64,000 bases of DNA. Source: JASLEW01 sp035544895 (GTDB lineage: Bacteria; Acidobacteriota; Thermoanaerobaculia; Multivoradales; UBA5704). Both the position numbers and the translations under genes were made by a program. The stretch's first letter is position 1; each line of letters opens with the position of its first letter. Below, in pieces: positions 9,607 through 19,400 of this stretch. The stretch covers positions 1-64,000 of the forward strand of contig DASZZM010000021.1 in the NCBI GenBank assembly GCA_035544895.1, read 5' to 3'. The notes beneath the pieces are model-generated. The model was given only the letters and a program-made list of their open reading frames with translations. It ran no database searches and was not told where the DNA came from.

Positions 9607-10413
9607 ATGGAACCAGAGTCAGGGAAGCCTGTGGAGCCAGGGGACCGATTGGAGCCTCTCGAGCTGCCCGCGGCGGTTGGCGCGCGCCTCGCCGCCGCCG
9701 GGCGGGCCGTCGTCTTCTCCGGCGCCGGCGTGTCGCGCGAGAGCGGCCTCGACACCTTCCGCGGCGCCGGCGGCCTGTGGGAGAGGATGCGCCCCGAGGA
9801 GCTGGCCACTCCCGAGGCGTTCCACCGCCAGCCAGGGCTCGTCTGGCGCTGGTACGCGGCGCGCTTCAAGACCGCGACGGCGGCCAGGCCGAACGCCGCC
9901 CACCTGGCTTTTGTGCGCTGGGAGAGGCTTTTTCCGTCTGTTGTAGTGGTGACCCAGAACGTCGACACCCTGCACCGCCGGGCGGGGAGCCGCGAGCTCC
10001 TCGAGCTGCACGGCTCGCTCGCCTGGGCGCGCTGCCAGCGTTGCGGCCGGCGGCGTGACATGGCCGAGGCGGTGGCGGCATCCCCGGATGAGCCGCCGGT
10101 CTGCTCGTGCGGCGGGTTCTTCCGCCCCGGCGTGGTCTGGTTCGGCGAGGATCTTCCCCAGGACGTCTGGGCGCGCGCCTTCGCGGAGACCTCGCGCTGC
10201 GACGTCTTTGTCTCGGTCGGCACGTCGGCCACGGTCTACCCGGCGGCGGGGCTGATCGAGGCGGCCCACCAGGCGGGCGCCTGCGTGATCGAGGTCAACC
10301 CCGAGCCCACCCCGTTCTCCCGCCTCGCCCACCTGCGCCTCGCGGCACCCGCCGGCGAGGCCATTCCCCGATTGACCGAGGCCATCGCGCGATGCCGGCA
10401 ACCGGCGGGATGA
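9607..10413 (+). CDS. Sirtuin (NAD-dependent protein deacylase)
   Basis: Sir2-family enzyme of 268 aa that removes acyl groups from lysines using NAD+. It shows the NAD site GAGVSRESGLDTFRG (residues 39-53), TQNVD (116-120), catalytic H135 in LHGS, and the zinc ligands C143, C146, C166 and C168. The C-terminal GTSATVYPAAG and VNPEPTPFS strands are also canonical. ATG 9607 is preferred to ATG 9586 because it leaves a shorter unconserved tail before the fold. The stop overlaps the radC start (ATGA). The N-terminal 25 residues are acidic and variable. Substrates are unknown. Confidence 0.92.
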   Translation: MEPESGKPVEPGDRLEPLELPAAVGARLAAAGRAVVFSGAGVSRESGLDTFRGAGGLWERMRPEELATPEAFHRQPGLVWRWYAARFKTATAARPNAAHLAFVRWERLFPSVVVVTQNVDTLHRRAGSRELLELHGSLAWARCQRCGRRRDMAEAVAASPDEPPVCSCGGFFRPGVVWFGEDLPQDVWARAFAETSRCDVFVSVGTSATVYPAAGLIEAAHQAGACVIEVNPEPTPFSRLAHLRLAAPAGEAIPRLTEAIARCRQPAG

Positions 10414-11081
10414 TCAGGGAGCTGCCGGCCGCCGAGCGGCCGCGGGAACGCCTGCTGGCTCAGGGCCGCGATGCCCTGTCCAACGCCGAGCTGGTGGCCG
10501 TGCTCTTGCGCACCGGATACCCCGGAAAGTCCGTGCTGTCCATTGCGATGGAGATGCTCAACGACCACGGAGGCCTGGACGGCATGCTGAAGTCGGCCAC
10601 GGTGGAGTCGCTGCGCCGCTGTGGCGTCGGCGACGCCAAGGCCGCGAGCCTGCTGGCAGCCTGCGAGCTGGCCCGGCGCCTGGGCCGCGAGGCCGTGCCG
10701 CGCAAGCCCATGGAACGCCCGGCCGAAGTCGTGCACTACCTGGCGCTGCGCTACGGGCAGCGCGACCAGGAGGTGATGGGGGCGCTCTTCCTCGACGTCC
10801 GGCACCACCTGCTGGGCGAGCGCGAGGTCTTCCGCGGCACACTCTCGCGCGCCGTGGTCGAGCCGCGCGAGATCCTCAAGGAGTGCCTGCTGCGCGGCGC
10901 CGCCGGAGTGATCCTGTTCCACACCCACCCGAGCGGCGATCCCTCGCCGAGCAACGAGGACATCCTGTTCACCCGCCGCATGGCGGAGGCGGCCACCATC
11001 CTCGGCGTCGAGCTGGTCGATCACCTTGTGCTCGGCGATGCCGGCCGCTGGGTGTCTTTGCGCGAAAGGGGGGCATGGTAG
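10410..11081 (+). CDS. radC: RadC/JAB-domain protein
   Basis: Protein of 223 aa with the usual RadC layout: an N-terminal 'RPRERLL..G..ALSNAELVAVLLRTG' segment, a helix-hairpin-helix part, and a C-terminal JAMM/MPN domain with HTHPSGDPSPSNED (residues 171-184), which contains the zinc ligands His171, His173 and Asp184. The start ATG 10410 overlaps the sirtuin stop, and this start gives the standard N-terminus MIRELP. A longer form from ATG 10392 is possible. Despite its name, RadC has no proven repair role in most bacteria; metallopeptidase or nucleic-acid functions have been proposed. It is followed 13 nt later by larC. Confidence 0.92.
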   Translation: MIRELPAAERPRERLLAQGRDALSNAELVAVLLRTGYPGKSVLSIAMEMLNDHGGLDGMLKSATVESLRRCGVGDAKAASLLAACELARRLGREAVPRKPMERPAEVVHYLALRYGQRDQEVMGALFLDVRHHLLGEREVFRGTLSRAVVEPREILKECLLRGAAGVILFHTHPSGDPSPSNEDILFTRRMAEAATILGVELVDHLVLGDAGRWVSLRERGAW

Positions 11082-11094
11082 CCTAACGCCGGCG

Positions 11095-12369
11095 ATGGCG
11101 AGCTACCATCTGGATTGCTCGAGCGGGCTGGCGGGCGACATGTTCCTGGGCGCCTGCCTCGACCTCGGGATGCCGCTCGCGGTGGTCGCGGACGCGGTGG
11201 CGCGGCTGGGCCTCTCCGGGGTCACCGTCGAGGCGCGCAAGGCGCAGCGCGGCGGTTTCGCCGGCACCCGCTTCCGCGTCCTGCTCGACGGCCGCCCGCT
11301 GGAGGGTCCCGACCCGTGGGAAGAGGGAGACGACCCTGGCCATGCACACCCGGGCGGGCATGACCACGGGCACCCGCACTCGGGCGGGCATGACCACCGC
11401 GGACTGGCGGAGATCCGCGAGCTGATCGTCGCCAGCAGCCTGGCGCCGGCGGTTGCGGCGCGCGCCCTGCGCCTGTTCCAGCGCCTGGGCGAGGCCGAGG
11501 CCAAGGTCCACGGTATGGCGCTCGACGAGGTCCACTTCCACGAGGTCGGAGCGATCGACTCGATCGTCGACCTGGTCGGCGCCGCCGCGGCGATCGAGCA
11601 CCTCGCGCCCGAGCGTCTCACCTGCGGCCCGGTCAACGTCGGCAGCGGCCGGGTGCGTACGGCTCACGGCAATCTCCCTGTCCCGGCGCCGGCGACCGCC
11701 GAGCTGCTACGCGGTGCGCCGATCTACGGCGGACCCGGCGGTGAGCTGACGACGCCCACCGGCGCCGTGCTGCTGGCCGAGCTGGTGGACGCGTTCGTCG
11801 ACATGCCGCCGCTGGTGCTCGAGGCCGCCGGCTTCGGGCTCGGCCGCAAGGAAGTTGCGACCCAGCCCAATGGCGCGCGGCTGCTGCGCGGGCAAGCCGT
11901 CGCGGCGCGGGCGGAGGCGGCGTCCGAGGATGCGCCCCGGATCATGGTCATCGAGTGCGAGGTCGACAACCTCCCCGGCGAGGGCTTCGGCTTCTTGATG
12001 GAGAGCCTGTTTGCCGCGGGCGCCCTGGACGTTTATTTCACTTCGGTGCAGATGAAGAAGAACCGCCCAGGCACGCTGGTGACCGTCCTCTGCCGGCGCG
12101 AGCGGCTCGAGGCCCTTGCCGGAGCCCTGCTGGTGGAATCAGGATCGCTCGGCTGCCGTTATCACATGGCGGCGCGCTTCGAGGCGGAGCGTGAGGTCGT
12201 GGAGGTGGAGACTGCTTTCGGCACGGTGCGAGTCAAGCGCGCGCGCCTGGACGGCAAGCCTTTGGCGGCGGCTCCCGAGTTCGAGGACTGCCGCCGGCTG
12301 GCTCTCTCCTTGGGGGTGCCGTGGCGGGATGTCTACCGTGCCGCCCTCGCCGCCGCTCCCGGACCGTAG
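11095..12369 (+). CDS. larC: LarC, nickel insertion protein of the NPN cofactor pathway
   Basis: Protein of 424 aa. LarC inserts nickel into the pincer nucleotide cofactor (NPN) first found in lactate racemase. It starts with the conserved YHLDCSSGLAGDMFLGA and contains HFHEVGAIDSIVD, VNVGSGRVRTAHG and the late ECEVDNLPGE and FTSVQMKKNRPG segments. A histidine-rich stretch (residues 83-101) probably binds nickel. In some lactobacilli larC is read through a programmed frameshift; here both halves are in one uninterrupted frame. No larA, larB or larE homologue is in this window, so the rest of the pathway must lie elsewhere or the cofactor may serve another enzyme. Confidence 0.93.
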   Translation: MASYHLDCSSGLAGDMFLGACLDLGMPLAVVADAVARLGLSGVTVEARKAQRGGFAGTRFRVLLDGRPLEGPDPWEEGDDPGHAHPGGHDHGHPHSGGHDHRGLAEIRELIVASSLAPAVAARALRLFQRLGEAEAKVHGMALDEVHFHEVGAIDSIVDLVGAAAAIEHLAPERLTCGPVNVGSGRVRTAHGNLPVPAPATAELLRGAPIYGGPGGELTTPTGAVLLAELVDAFVDMPPLVLEAAGFGLGRKEVATQPNGARLLRGQAVAARAEAASEDAPRIMVIECEVDNLPGEGFGFLMESLFAAGALDVYFTSVQMKKNRPGTLVTVLCRRERLEALAGALLVESGSLGCRYHMAARFEAEREVVEVETAFGTVRVKRARLDGKPLAAAPEFEDCRRLALSLGVPWRDVYRAALAAAPGP

Positions 12370-12372
12370 AGA

Positions 12373-13317
12373 ATGAAAAGAACCGAAGAAATCGCCTCCG
12401 GCCGCTCCCTCGATGCTGTCGTCGAGGGGAGTCAGTCAGTGCCTGAGCAGCGCCTGCAGCTCGGCCTGGCCGGCAACGGCGCCCTGCGCTGGGTGGCGGT
12501 GGACGTCACCGATATCGTGCGCGAGGCGCGCGACCGGCTCGATCTCTCGCCGGTCGCCGCGGCGGCGCTCGGCCGGTCGGTGGCCGGGGCGGCGATGCTG
12601 CTGCGCCTGGCCAGCAAGACGCCCAGCCGCCTGGTGCTCGACATCCGGGGCGACGGCCCGCTGCGGCAGGTGCTGGTCGAGGTGGACCAGGACGGCAACA
12701 TCCGCGGCACCGTGGGCGATCCGCGAGTCGCGGTCCCCGACCTGCCCAACGGCAAGCTGGCGGTCGGCAGAGCGGTCGGCAGCGGCCACCTGCGCGTCCT
12801 GCGCGAGTTCGGAGAGGGCGGCTCCTACCATAGCCATGTTCAGCTGGTGAGCGGCGAGATCGGTGAGGACCTCGCCCACTACCTGGCGCAGAGCGAGCAG
12901 AGCCGATCGGCCGTGCTCGTGGGTGTGCTGGGCCGCCAGACGGGGGTGGCGGCCGCGGGCGGCGTGATCGTCGAGATGCTGCCCGGCACGCCGGAGGCGG
13001 CGGTGGCCCGGCTCGAAAACAACCTCGCCGGCATGGCCGGCGTGAGCTGGCTGCTCGAGGAGGGCGGCATGCCGCGGGTCCTCGATGCCCTGCTCGCCGG
13101 CTTCGACCGCGAGGTCAAGGAGGTCCGCCCCCTGCGCTACCGCTGCCGCTGCAGCCGCGAGCGCCTCCAGCACCACCTGGTCCTGCTCTCCGCCGACGAC
13201 CGTGACTACCTCGCCGAGGAAGACGGCGCCATCGAGGCCGACTGCGTCTTCTGCGGCAACCGCTACCGCTTCACCCCCGAAGAGCTCGTCCCCGAGGACC
13301 AGTCGCTGCCGAGCTGA
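12373..13317 (+). CDS. hslO: Hsp33 redox-regulated chaperone
   Basis: Holdase chaperone of 314 aa activated by oxidation. The C-terminal zinc centre is complete: C258-x-C260 in YRCRCS and C291-x2-C294 in ADCVFCGNRYRF. The N-terminal body shows the family's LRWVAVDVTDIVREAR, AMLLRLASKTPSRL, and GSGHLRVLREFGEGGSYHSHVQL segments. The start at ATG 12373 lies 3 nt after larC, so the two are almost certainly co-transcribed. It adds about 25 residues before the conserved region, and an internal start cannot be excluded. metG follows after 50 nt. Confidence 0.93.
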   Translation: MKRTEEIASGRSLDAVVEGSQSVPEQRLQLGLAGNGALRWVAVDVTDIVREARDRLDLSPVAAAALGRSVAGAAMLLRLASKTPSRLVLDIRGDGPLRQVLVEVDQDGNIRGTVGDPRVAVPDLPNGKLAVGRAVGSGHLRVLREFGEGGSYHSHVQLVSGEIGEDLAHYLAQSEQSRSAVLVGVLGRQTGVAAAGGVIVEMLPGTPEAAVARLENNLAGMAGVSWLLEEGGMPRVLDALLAGFDREVKEVRPLRYRCRCSRERLQHHLVLLSADDRDYLAEEDGAIEADCVFCGNRYRFTPEELVPEDQSLPS

Positions 13318-13367
13318 GTCTGGGCGGGCTGCCTGGTACAATCCCGGCTCCCAGGGCGGGGCGGACC

Positions 13368-15431
13368 ATGCAGACCAAGGCCTTTTACCTCACCACTCCG
13401 ATCTATTACGTCAACGATCTGCCCCACATCGGGCACATCTATACGACCATCGTGGCCGACACCGTGGCGCGGTACCACCGGCTGACGGGCGAGGAAGTGT
13501 ATTTCCTGACCGGCACCGACGAGCATGGGCAGAACATCGAGCGGGCGGCGCGCCGGGAGGGCGTCACACCGATCGAGCTGGCCGACCGCGTGGTGTCACG
13601 GTACCGCGAGCTCAAGGACAGGCTGGGTTTCTCCTACGACGACTTCATCCGCACGACCGAAGAGCGCCACAGGCGCGGAGTGCTGGAGATCATCCGCCGC
13701 ATCGACGCGGCGGGCGATCTCTACACCGCCACCCACGAAGGCTGGTACTGCTCTCCTTGCGAGACGTTTTACACCGAGAAGGAGCTCCATCCGGGCAAGA
13801 AGTGTCCGGTGCATGACACGCCGGTCGAGTGGAAGTCGGAGGAGAACGTCTTCTTCCGCCTGTCACGCTACCAGCAGCCGCTTCTCGACTGGTACCAGGC
13901 CAACCCGCAGGCGGTCCGTCCGGCCAGCCGCCTCAACGAGGTCCGCTCTTTCGTCGCCTCCGGGCTACGCGACCTCTCGGTCAGCCGGGCAAACCTGGAG
14001 TGGGGGATCCCCTTCCCGGGCCACCCCGGCCAGACGGTCTACGTGTGGCTCGACGCGCTCACCAACTACGTGAGCGCTCTCGGTGTTGGGGCCGAGGGGG
14101 CCGAGGGGAGCCGGGCGGGCCAGGGGGACGGAGACGGCAGGCTCTACCGCAAGTTCTGGGAGCACGGCACGGTCCGCATGCACATCGTGGGCAAGGACAT
14201 CCTGCGCTTCCACGCGGTGTACTGGCCGGCCTTCCTGATGTCGGCCGGCTTGCCGCTGCCAACCACGGTCTGGGCGCACGGCTGGTGGCAGCGCGACGGC
14301 CGCAAGGTGTCGAAATCGTCCGGCAACATCGTGCGCCCCGATGAGTTGATCGATCGCTTCGGCGCCGACACCCTGCGCTACTTCCTGTTGCGCGAAATGG
14401 TTTTCGGCCAGGACGCGAGCTTCTCCGACGAGGCGGTGATCGACCGCTACAACAGCGACCTCGCCAACGACCTCGGCAACACGGTGAGCCGGGTGGTGAC
14501 GCTGGCGCGGCGGGCCTTTGGCGGCCGCACGCCTCCCGAGTCGTGCTCCGACAACCCGCTCATCGAGGTGGCGCGCCAGGCCGCCGCGGACTACCGCGCC
14601 GCGATGCAGGAGCTTGCCTTCCAGCGCGCGCTCGAGAGCCTGTGGCGCCTGCTCGCCGAAGCCAACCAGTACCTGGTCGGCCGCGAGCCCTGGAAGCTGA
14701 TCAAGAGCGAGGGCGCGGGCTCGCGGCTGTCGCGCATCCTGTGGAACGGGCTGGAGGCGACCCGCATCGTGGCCACCGGCCTGCTGCCCTTCATGCCGCG
14801 CGCCGCGGCCGAGGTCCTCGCCGCCGTCGGCTCGCCGATGCCCACCACCTTGCAGGCCCTGCGCTGGGGTGGCACGCCGAACGGCGTCGAGCTGCCCGAG
14901 CCGAAACCGCTCTTCCCGCGCATCGACAAGGAGGCCTACATGGCCGAGCCTTCACCCGACCCCACGAAGACGCCGGCGGCGGCGCCCTCCGGAGCCGCGC
15001 CCGGCCTTTCGGAGACCGCGACGCCCGGCTCCCCGGCAACCGCCGCGCCCGACCCTGCTTCCCCGGTGACGACGCCCGCCGCGCCGGCCCAGGAAAGGTC
15101 CCCGGCCCCGGCAGTCACGATCGACCGCTTCATGGAGATCGAGCTGGTGGTGGCGACGGTCTTGCGCGCCGAGCCGGTGCCCAAATCGAAGAAGCTGCTC
15201 GCGCTCACCGTGGATCTGGGCCGCGAGACCCGCACCGTAGTCGCCGGCATCGCGCTCGCCTACCAGCCCGAGGAGCTGGCCGGCCGGCAGGTGGTGGTGG
15301 TGGCAAACCTGCAGCCGGCCAAGCTGATGGGAGTCGAATCGCGCGGCATGGTGCTCGCGGCCTCGCACGACGGCGTGCCCGTCCTGCTCCATCCCGCCGC
15401 GCCGGTGCCCAACGGCACCCGCGTCCGTTGA
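13368..15431 (+). CDS. metG: Methionyl-tRNA synthetase with C-terminal tRNA-binding domain
   Basis: Class I aminoacyl-tRNA synthetase of 687 aa that charges tRNA-Met. The HIGH signature is HIGH at residues 20-23, and the KMSKS loop appears as KVSKS near residue 313. A zinc knuckle is built by CSPC and KKCPVH (about residues 128-148). After the anticodon-binding helical domain comes a Pro/Ala/Thr-rich linker (about 525-585) and then a Trbp111/EMAP-type OB-fold domain (about 590-687) with VVATVLRAEPVPKSKKLL, which aids dimerisation and tRNA binding. Length and domain order match the dimeric bacterial form. The flexible linker is longer than usual. Confidence 0.96.
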   Translation: MQTKAFYLTTPIYYVNDLPHIGHIYTTIVADTVARYHRLTGEEVYFLTGTDEHGQNIERAARREGVTPIELADRVVSRYRELKDRLGFSYDDFIRTTEERHRRGVLEIIRRIDAAGDLYTATHEGWYCSPCETFYTEKELHPGKKCPVHDTPVEWKSEENVFFRLSRYQQPLLDWYQANPQAVRPASRLNEVRSFVASGLRDLSVSRANLEWGIPFPGHPGQTVYVWLDALTNYVSALGVGAEGAEGSRAGQGDGDGRLYRKFWEHGTVRMHIVGKDILRFHAVYWPAFLMSAGLPLPTTVWAHGWWQRDGRKVSKSSGNIVRPDELIDRFGADTLRYFLLREMVFGQDASFSDEAVIDRYNSDLANDLGNTVSRVVTLARRAFGGRTPPESCSDNPLIEVARQAAADYRAAMQELAFQRALESLWRLLAEANQYLVGREPWKLIKSEGAGSRLSRILWNGLEATRIVATGLLPFMPRAAAEVLAAVGSPMPTTLQALRWGGTPNGVELPEPKPLFPRIDKEAYMAEPSPDPTKTPAAAPSGAAPGLSETATPGSPATAAPDPASPVTTPAAPAQERSPAPAVTIDRFMEIELVVATVLRAEPVPKSKKLLALTVDLGRETRTVVAGIALAYQPEELAGRQVVVVANLQPAKLMGVESRGMVLAASHDGVPVLLHPAAPVPNGTRVR

Positions 15432-15483
15432 CGGGCGCACGACATGGGCGCGCTCGGCAGGACATGAGCGCTCGCCCCCGGCC

Positions 15484-16377
15484 ATGATCTCGCCCGACGT
15501 GCCGACGCCGGCCGCCGCTCCCGCCATTGGCGGCACTCCCGGCAGGTCGGCCGCCGCTCCCGCCATTGGCGGCACTCCCGGCAGGTCGTCCTCGGGCGGC
15601 GGGTTGATCGACTCTCACTGCCATCTGCAGAGCCTGCCGCCCGACGACCGCGCCAGGGCCCTCGACGAGGCGCGCGGGCGCGGCGTCGAGGGCTTCCTGG
15701 TGCCGGCCACGAAGCTCGCCGAAGCCGACGACGTCCTGGCCTTCTGTCACCGCCACCCCGACGTCTGGTGCGCCCTGGGCGTGCATCCGCACGAGGCTGC
15801 CACCTGGTCGGACGGCGACGCCGGCCGCCTGGCCGCCCTGCTCGCCGATCCCAGGGCGGTGGCGGTGGGCGAATGCGGCCTCGACTTCTACTACGACCAC
15901 GCGCCGCGCGAAGTTCAGGTCGAGGTCCTGCGCCGGCAGTGGGAGCTGGCGATCGAGCTGGGCCTGCCGGCCGTGGTGCACAACCGCGACAGCAACGAGG
16001 CGATGCTCAACCTGGTGGCCGAGCCGTCCTTCGGCGCGCTGCGCGGCGACTTCCACTCCTTCGCCGGCGGGCTCGCCATGGCCCGCGACCTGCTCGGCCG
16101 CGGTTTCTATCTCGGCCTCTCCGGCATGATCACGTTTCCCAAGGCGGCCAACGTGCGCGAGGTCCTGGCGGTCCTGCCGCCCGACCGCGCCCTGGTCGAG
16201 ACCGACACCCCCTATCTCGCCCCCGCCCCCTACCGCGGCAAGCCCAACCGACCGGCCTACGTCGTCGAGGTCGCGGCCCGCCTCGCCGCCGAGACCGGCG
16301 AGACCCCCGAGCAAGTCGCCCGCCGCACCCGCGAGAACTTCTTCCGCCTGTTCGCCAAGGCTGCGCCGGCACGCTAG
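15484..16377 (+). CDS. TatD-family metal-dependent hydrolase (deoxyribonuclease)
   Basis: TIM-barrel metal hydrolase of 297 aa, related to TatD/YcfH 3'-5' nucleases. The metal-binding motif DSHCH is at residues 43-47; GECGLDFYYD, VHNRDS, GDFHSFAGG and ETDTPYLAP follow in family order. The fold begins only at residue 41: the first 40 residues are a Pro/Ala/Gly extension that contains a perfect 13-aa duplication, so translation could in reality begin later, for instance at TTG 15604. The gene follows metG, as is common in bacteria where metG and tatD are neighbours. Confidence 0.92.
   Translation: MISPDVPTPAAAPAIGGTPGRSAAAPAIGGTPGRSSSGGGLIDSHCHLQSLPPDDRARALDEARGRGVEGFLVPATKLAEADDVLAFCHRHPDVWCALGVHPHEAATWSDGDAGRLAALLADPRAVAVGECGLDFYYDHAPREVQVEVLRRQWELAIELGLPAVVHNRDSNEAMLNLVAEPSFGALRGDFHSFAGGLAMARDLLGRGFYLGLSGMITFPKAANVREVLAVLPPDRALVETDTPYLAPAPYRGKPNRPAYVVEVAARLAAETGETPEQVARRTRENFFRLFAKAAPAR
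15511..15588 (+). repeat. Perfect 39-nt tandem duplication at the start of the TatD gene
   Basis: Two identical 39-base units, 15511-15549 and 15550-15588, lie head to tail. They are in frame with the TatD gene and would add the peptide AAAPAIGGTPGRS twice. Within each unit GCCATTGGCGGC is partly self-complementary. Because the TatD fold starts just after the second copy, this may be a duplicated leader rather than a protein feature. Confidence 0.9.
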
Positions 16378-16439
16378 CCCGGCGAAGGCCGGCGACCATT
16401 CCGCGGCGTCCGCGGCCTGTCGCGAAGTATCATTGAGAA

Positions 16440-19400
16440 GTGATTCCTCGCTTTCGCGTGGAGCAACTCAATCGCCGCCTTGCGTCCGGCACGGTCGGGG
16501 ATGCCTTTCAGCAGTTTGTCTTCGAGCTGCTGCGCAGAGCGCATCCCGACCTTCAGGTCTATCCCGCCGGAGGCAAGGATGGTGGGATCGATCTCGTTGA
16601 GCCGCTCGCGGGCGGTGGGAGGTCGGTTTTCGAGTGCAAGCACATCGGTGCCGACGGCCTGGAAGACGCCCAGGCCCGCTGGCGGGCGGTAAAGAGAAAC
16701 CTCACCAGGAACTTGGCTGATCCGGCAGGTCCGCCATCCGGCCAGGGTCAATACTCCCCCTGGTATGCGGCCGACTTCCCCATTCGCTCCTACACCTTCT
16801 GCATCAGTTCGGTTCTCCAGAACGACAGCCAGCGGCAGGATCTCCAGACAGAGATCCAGGACTTTTTTTCCCACCTCGCCAGTGGAGGCCCTCACCTTGC
16901 CCACCTGGCCGGGCTGCGGGTCGAGATCCTTTCCTGGCAGGATCTCTCGGCGCGGCTTGCGGATCACCCTCACCTGCTCTTCAAGTGGTTTCCCGAGGCC
17001 CGGCCCCGCGGCCTCGCGCTTCTGGGGGAGGGTGGAGACTGGGTCGGCTTCCGAGCCTACCTGACCCATGAACACCTGCCTTACTACGCTCGCGAGCAGC
17101 ACCTCGAACGCCACCCGGCACCCGACGGAGGCCGAATCGCCGGTGAAGAGACACTGCTCGCAGCGGTCCAGGCCCCGGCCAAGACCGGGCTCGTCGTCAC
17201 TGGCGGGGGTGGGTTCGGCAAGACCCGACTGATGCTGGAGCTCGGCCGGCGCGCACAGGTCAAGGGCTGGGTGGTCTTTCGAGCTCAAGGCCGGCTGCGG
17301 TCGGACTCCATAGAGCATCTGGCCGACCAGCTGACCCCGCAAACCCCAGCTTTGCTGCTGATCGACTACATCGAGACCCAACCCGACTATACCGAGCTGG
17401 TCGAAACGCTGACCCTGCTGGCCGACGAAAGGCAGCTCCCGCTGCGCTACGTCGCCTGCTGCCGGTCGAGCTTCTATCCCAGCATCCGGTTGATCGGACG
17501 GCACCACCACCTCGACCTCTCTCCGGAAGGTTCCGACCCGGCCTCCGACGCCTGGTTGGAAAGCTACCGCCAGAGGGCCGTCGAGCACATCCTCGAGCAC
17601 ACCGGGGTGCCGCGGGCGCAACAGGTCGCGGCCGTCTGCCGGTGCATCCCGGTTCTTGCGGTCTTTGCCACCTGGCTCCATCACCTTGGCCGGCAGGCTG
17701 ACCTGCGCGAGCTGATCCAGGAGCGCGACTTCGGCACCTGGGTCCTGAAGCGCATCCAGCAGAGCTTCCCTGGCAGGCAGGTCAGCGGCAGTCTGGCGGC
17801 CCTGATGGCCCTCTTGCCCCTCGCCGACCCGGCAACGGATCTCCTGAACCCGGAACAGCGGGATCTACTGAATACCCTCTCGAGGGATGCCTGGGTGGAG
17901 CGAGTGATTCTGGCAGACGATCCGGCCGGCCGGTGGGAGGCCGCCCACGATGTCCTCGCCGACCAGGTGCTCTTGGCGCACCTGGAGATGATTGCGGCGA
18001 TCACCCGGACCTTCGTCCGCGACCTGCTCGCCGAGGGCGCGCGCGTCGGTGCGGTCTCCTCGGTGCTGCTGGCATTGCAGCGCGTCGCCCTCACTCCGGC
18101 GCTCGCAGGCCTACCGTGGCTCGACCTGCTGGCGGAGGCGATGACCGAGTGGCCGGATGCCTGGCGAGAGGCCCGTTTCCTCGTCCTGCGCTTCCCCCTG
18201 TTCACCGCGACAGACAGGATCAGGCTCCTGGATCGAGCCGCACCGGCCTGGCACGGAGCCGAGGTCGAGATTGAATTCCAGAACTCCATTGGCTGGCTGG
18301 CCGGGTACGAGTCGAAGTACCGGGACCTCGGCCCTGAAGAACTTGCGGGTCTGATTGAGTGGCTCCGGGGCTTGGCACCCCTGGTGTCGAGAAGCAATTT
18401 CCTGCTGACTAAGGGTCTCCTGTTGGATGCCCAGAGCGTGCGCGGTGCGGCGCTTTGCTGGCTGAGGGATCGGCCCAAGCTCTTCCAGACGCATTATCTG
18501 CTCCGGTCCTGGTTGGCCGTAGGCCTGCCCACCGAGGACGTCGGCGACGTGGTCCGGCACTGGCTTGTCCGCTTCGAGAGCTCTTTTCATGCCAGCTTCG
18601 TTTTGGCGGCCTGGCTCGACGCCGGTGGCGAGAAGGATCTGGTCGGCGACCATCTCCGTCGCTGGCTGACGCACCATGAGCCGGTGCCTGAGGCTCAATT
18701 TGTCTTCAGAGCCTGGCTCGACGCCGGCGGCGAGAAGGATCTGGTCGGCGACCATCTCCGGTGCTGGCTGACGCACCATGAGTTGTTACCCGAGGCTAGC
18801 TTTGTCTTCAAAGGCTGGCTCGACGCCGGCGGCGAGAAGGATCTGGTCGGCAACCATCTCGGACGCTGGCTGACGCACCATGAGCTGCTACCTGAGGCTG
18901 GATTTGCCTTCAAAGGCTGGCTCGACGCCGGCGGCGATAAGGATCTGGTCGGCAACCATCTCCGGCACTGGCTGGCCAAGAATGAGATGTTACCTGAGGT
19001 CGACTTCCTCATCAAGGCTTGGCTGGAAGCAGGCGGCGACTTCGAGCTGATTCGAGAAGCCGCGATCCGTTGGCTACATGTGCATCATGACGAGCCGGGA
19101 GCCGTCTTCGCCATCAAGCACCTCGCTCGCCAGCGAGAGCTGCCTTCCGAGACCGTGAGCCATATTCTCTCCTGGTGCGGTCGCTTCGCGGATAACGAGG
19201 ACGCTCCCTGGCGACTCGTTTCCCTAGAGCCTTACCTGCTTCGGCCACAGCTCTACGCCGAAGTCGTGGCGGCGAGCGAGGCCGTGGTTGGCACAACGCT
19301 GGCACAACCGCAGCCCCAGCCGACCCGCTGCGCCTTGATCTCCCTGCTGTTTTCGATCATAGGGGAGAGCGCCGTCCTTCGTGCCAGCACGCTACCGCTC

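Noticed and set aside
11326..11400. A programmed frameshift in larC at the His-rich region
   Set aside because: The frame is continuous across both LarC halves, so no frameshift is needed.
15511..15588. Two 39-nt direct repeats as a CRISPR array
   Set aside because: The units are directly adjacent without spacers and are in frame with a gene.
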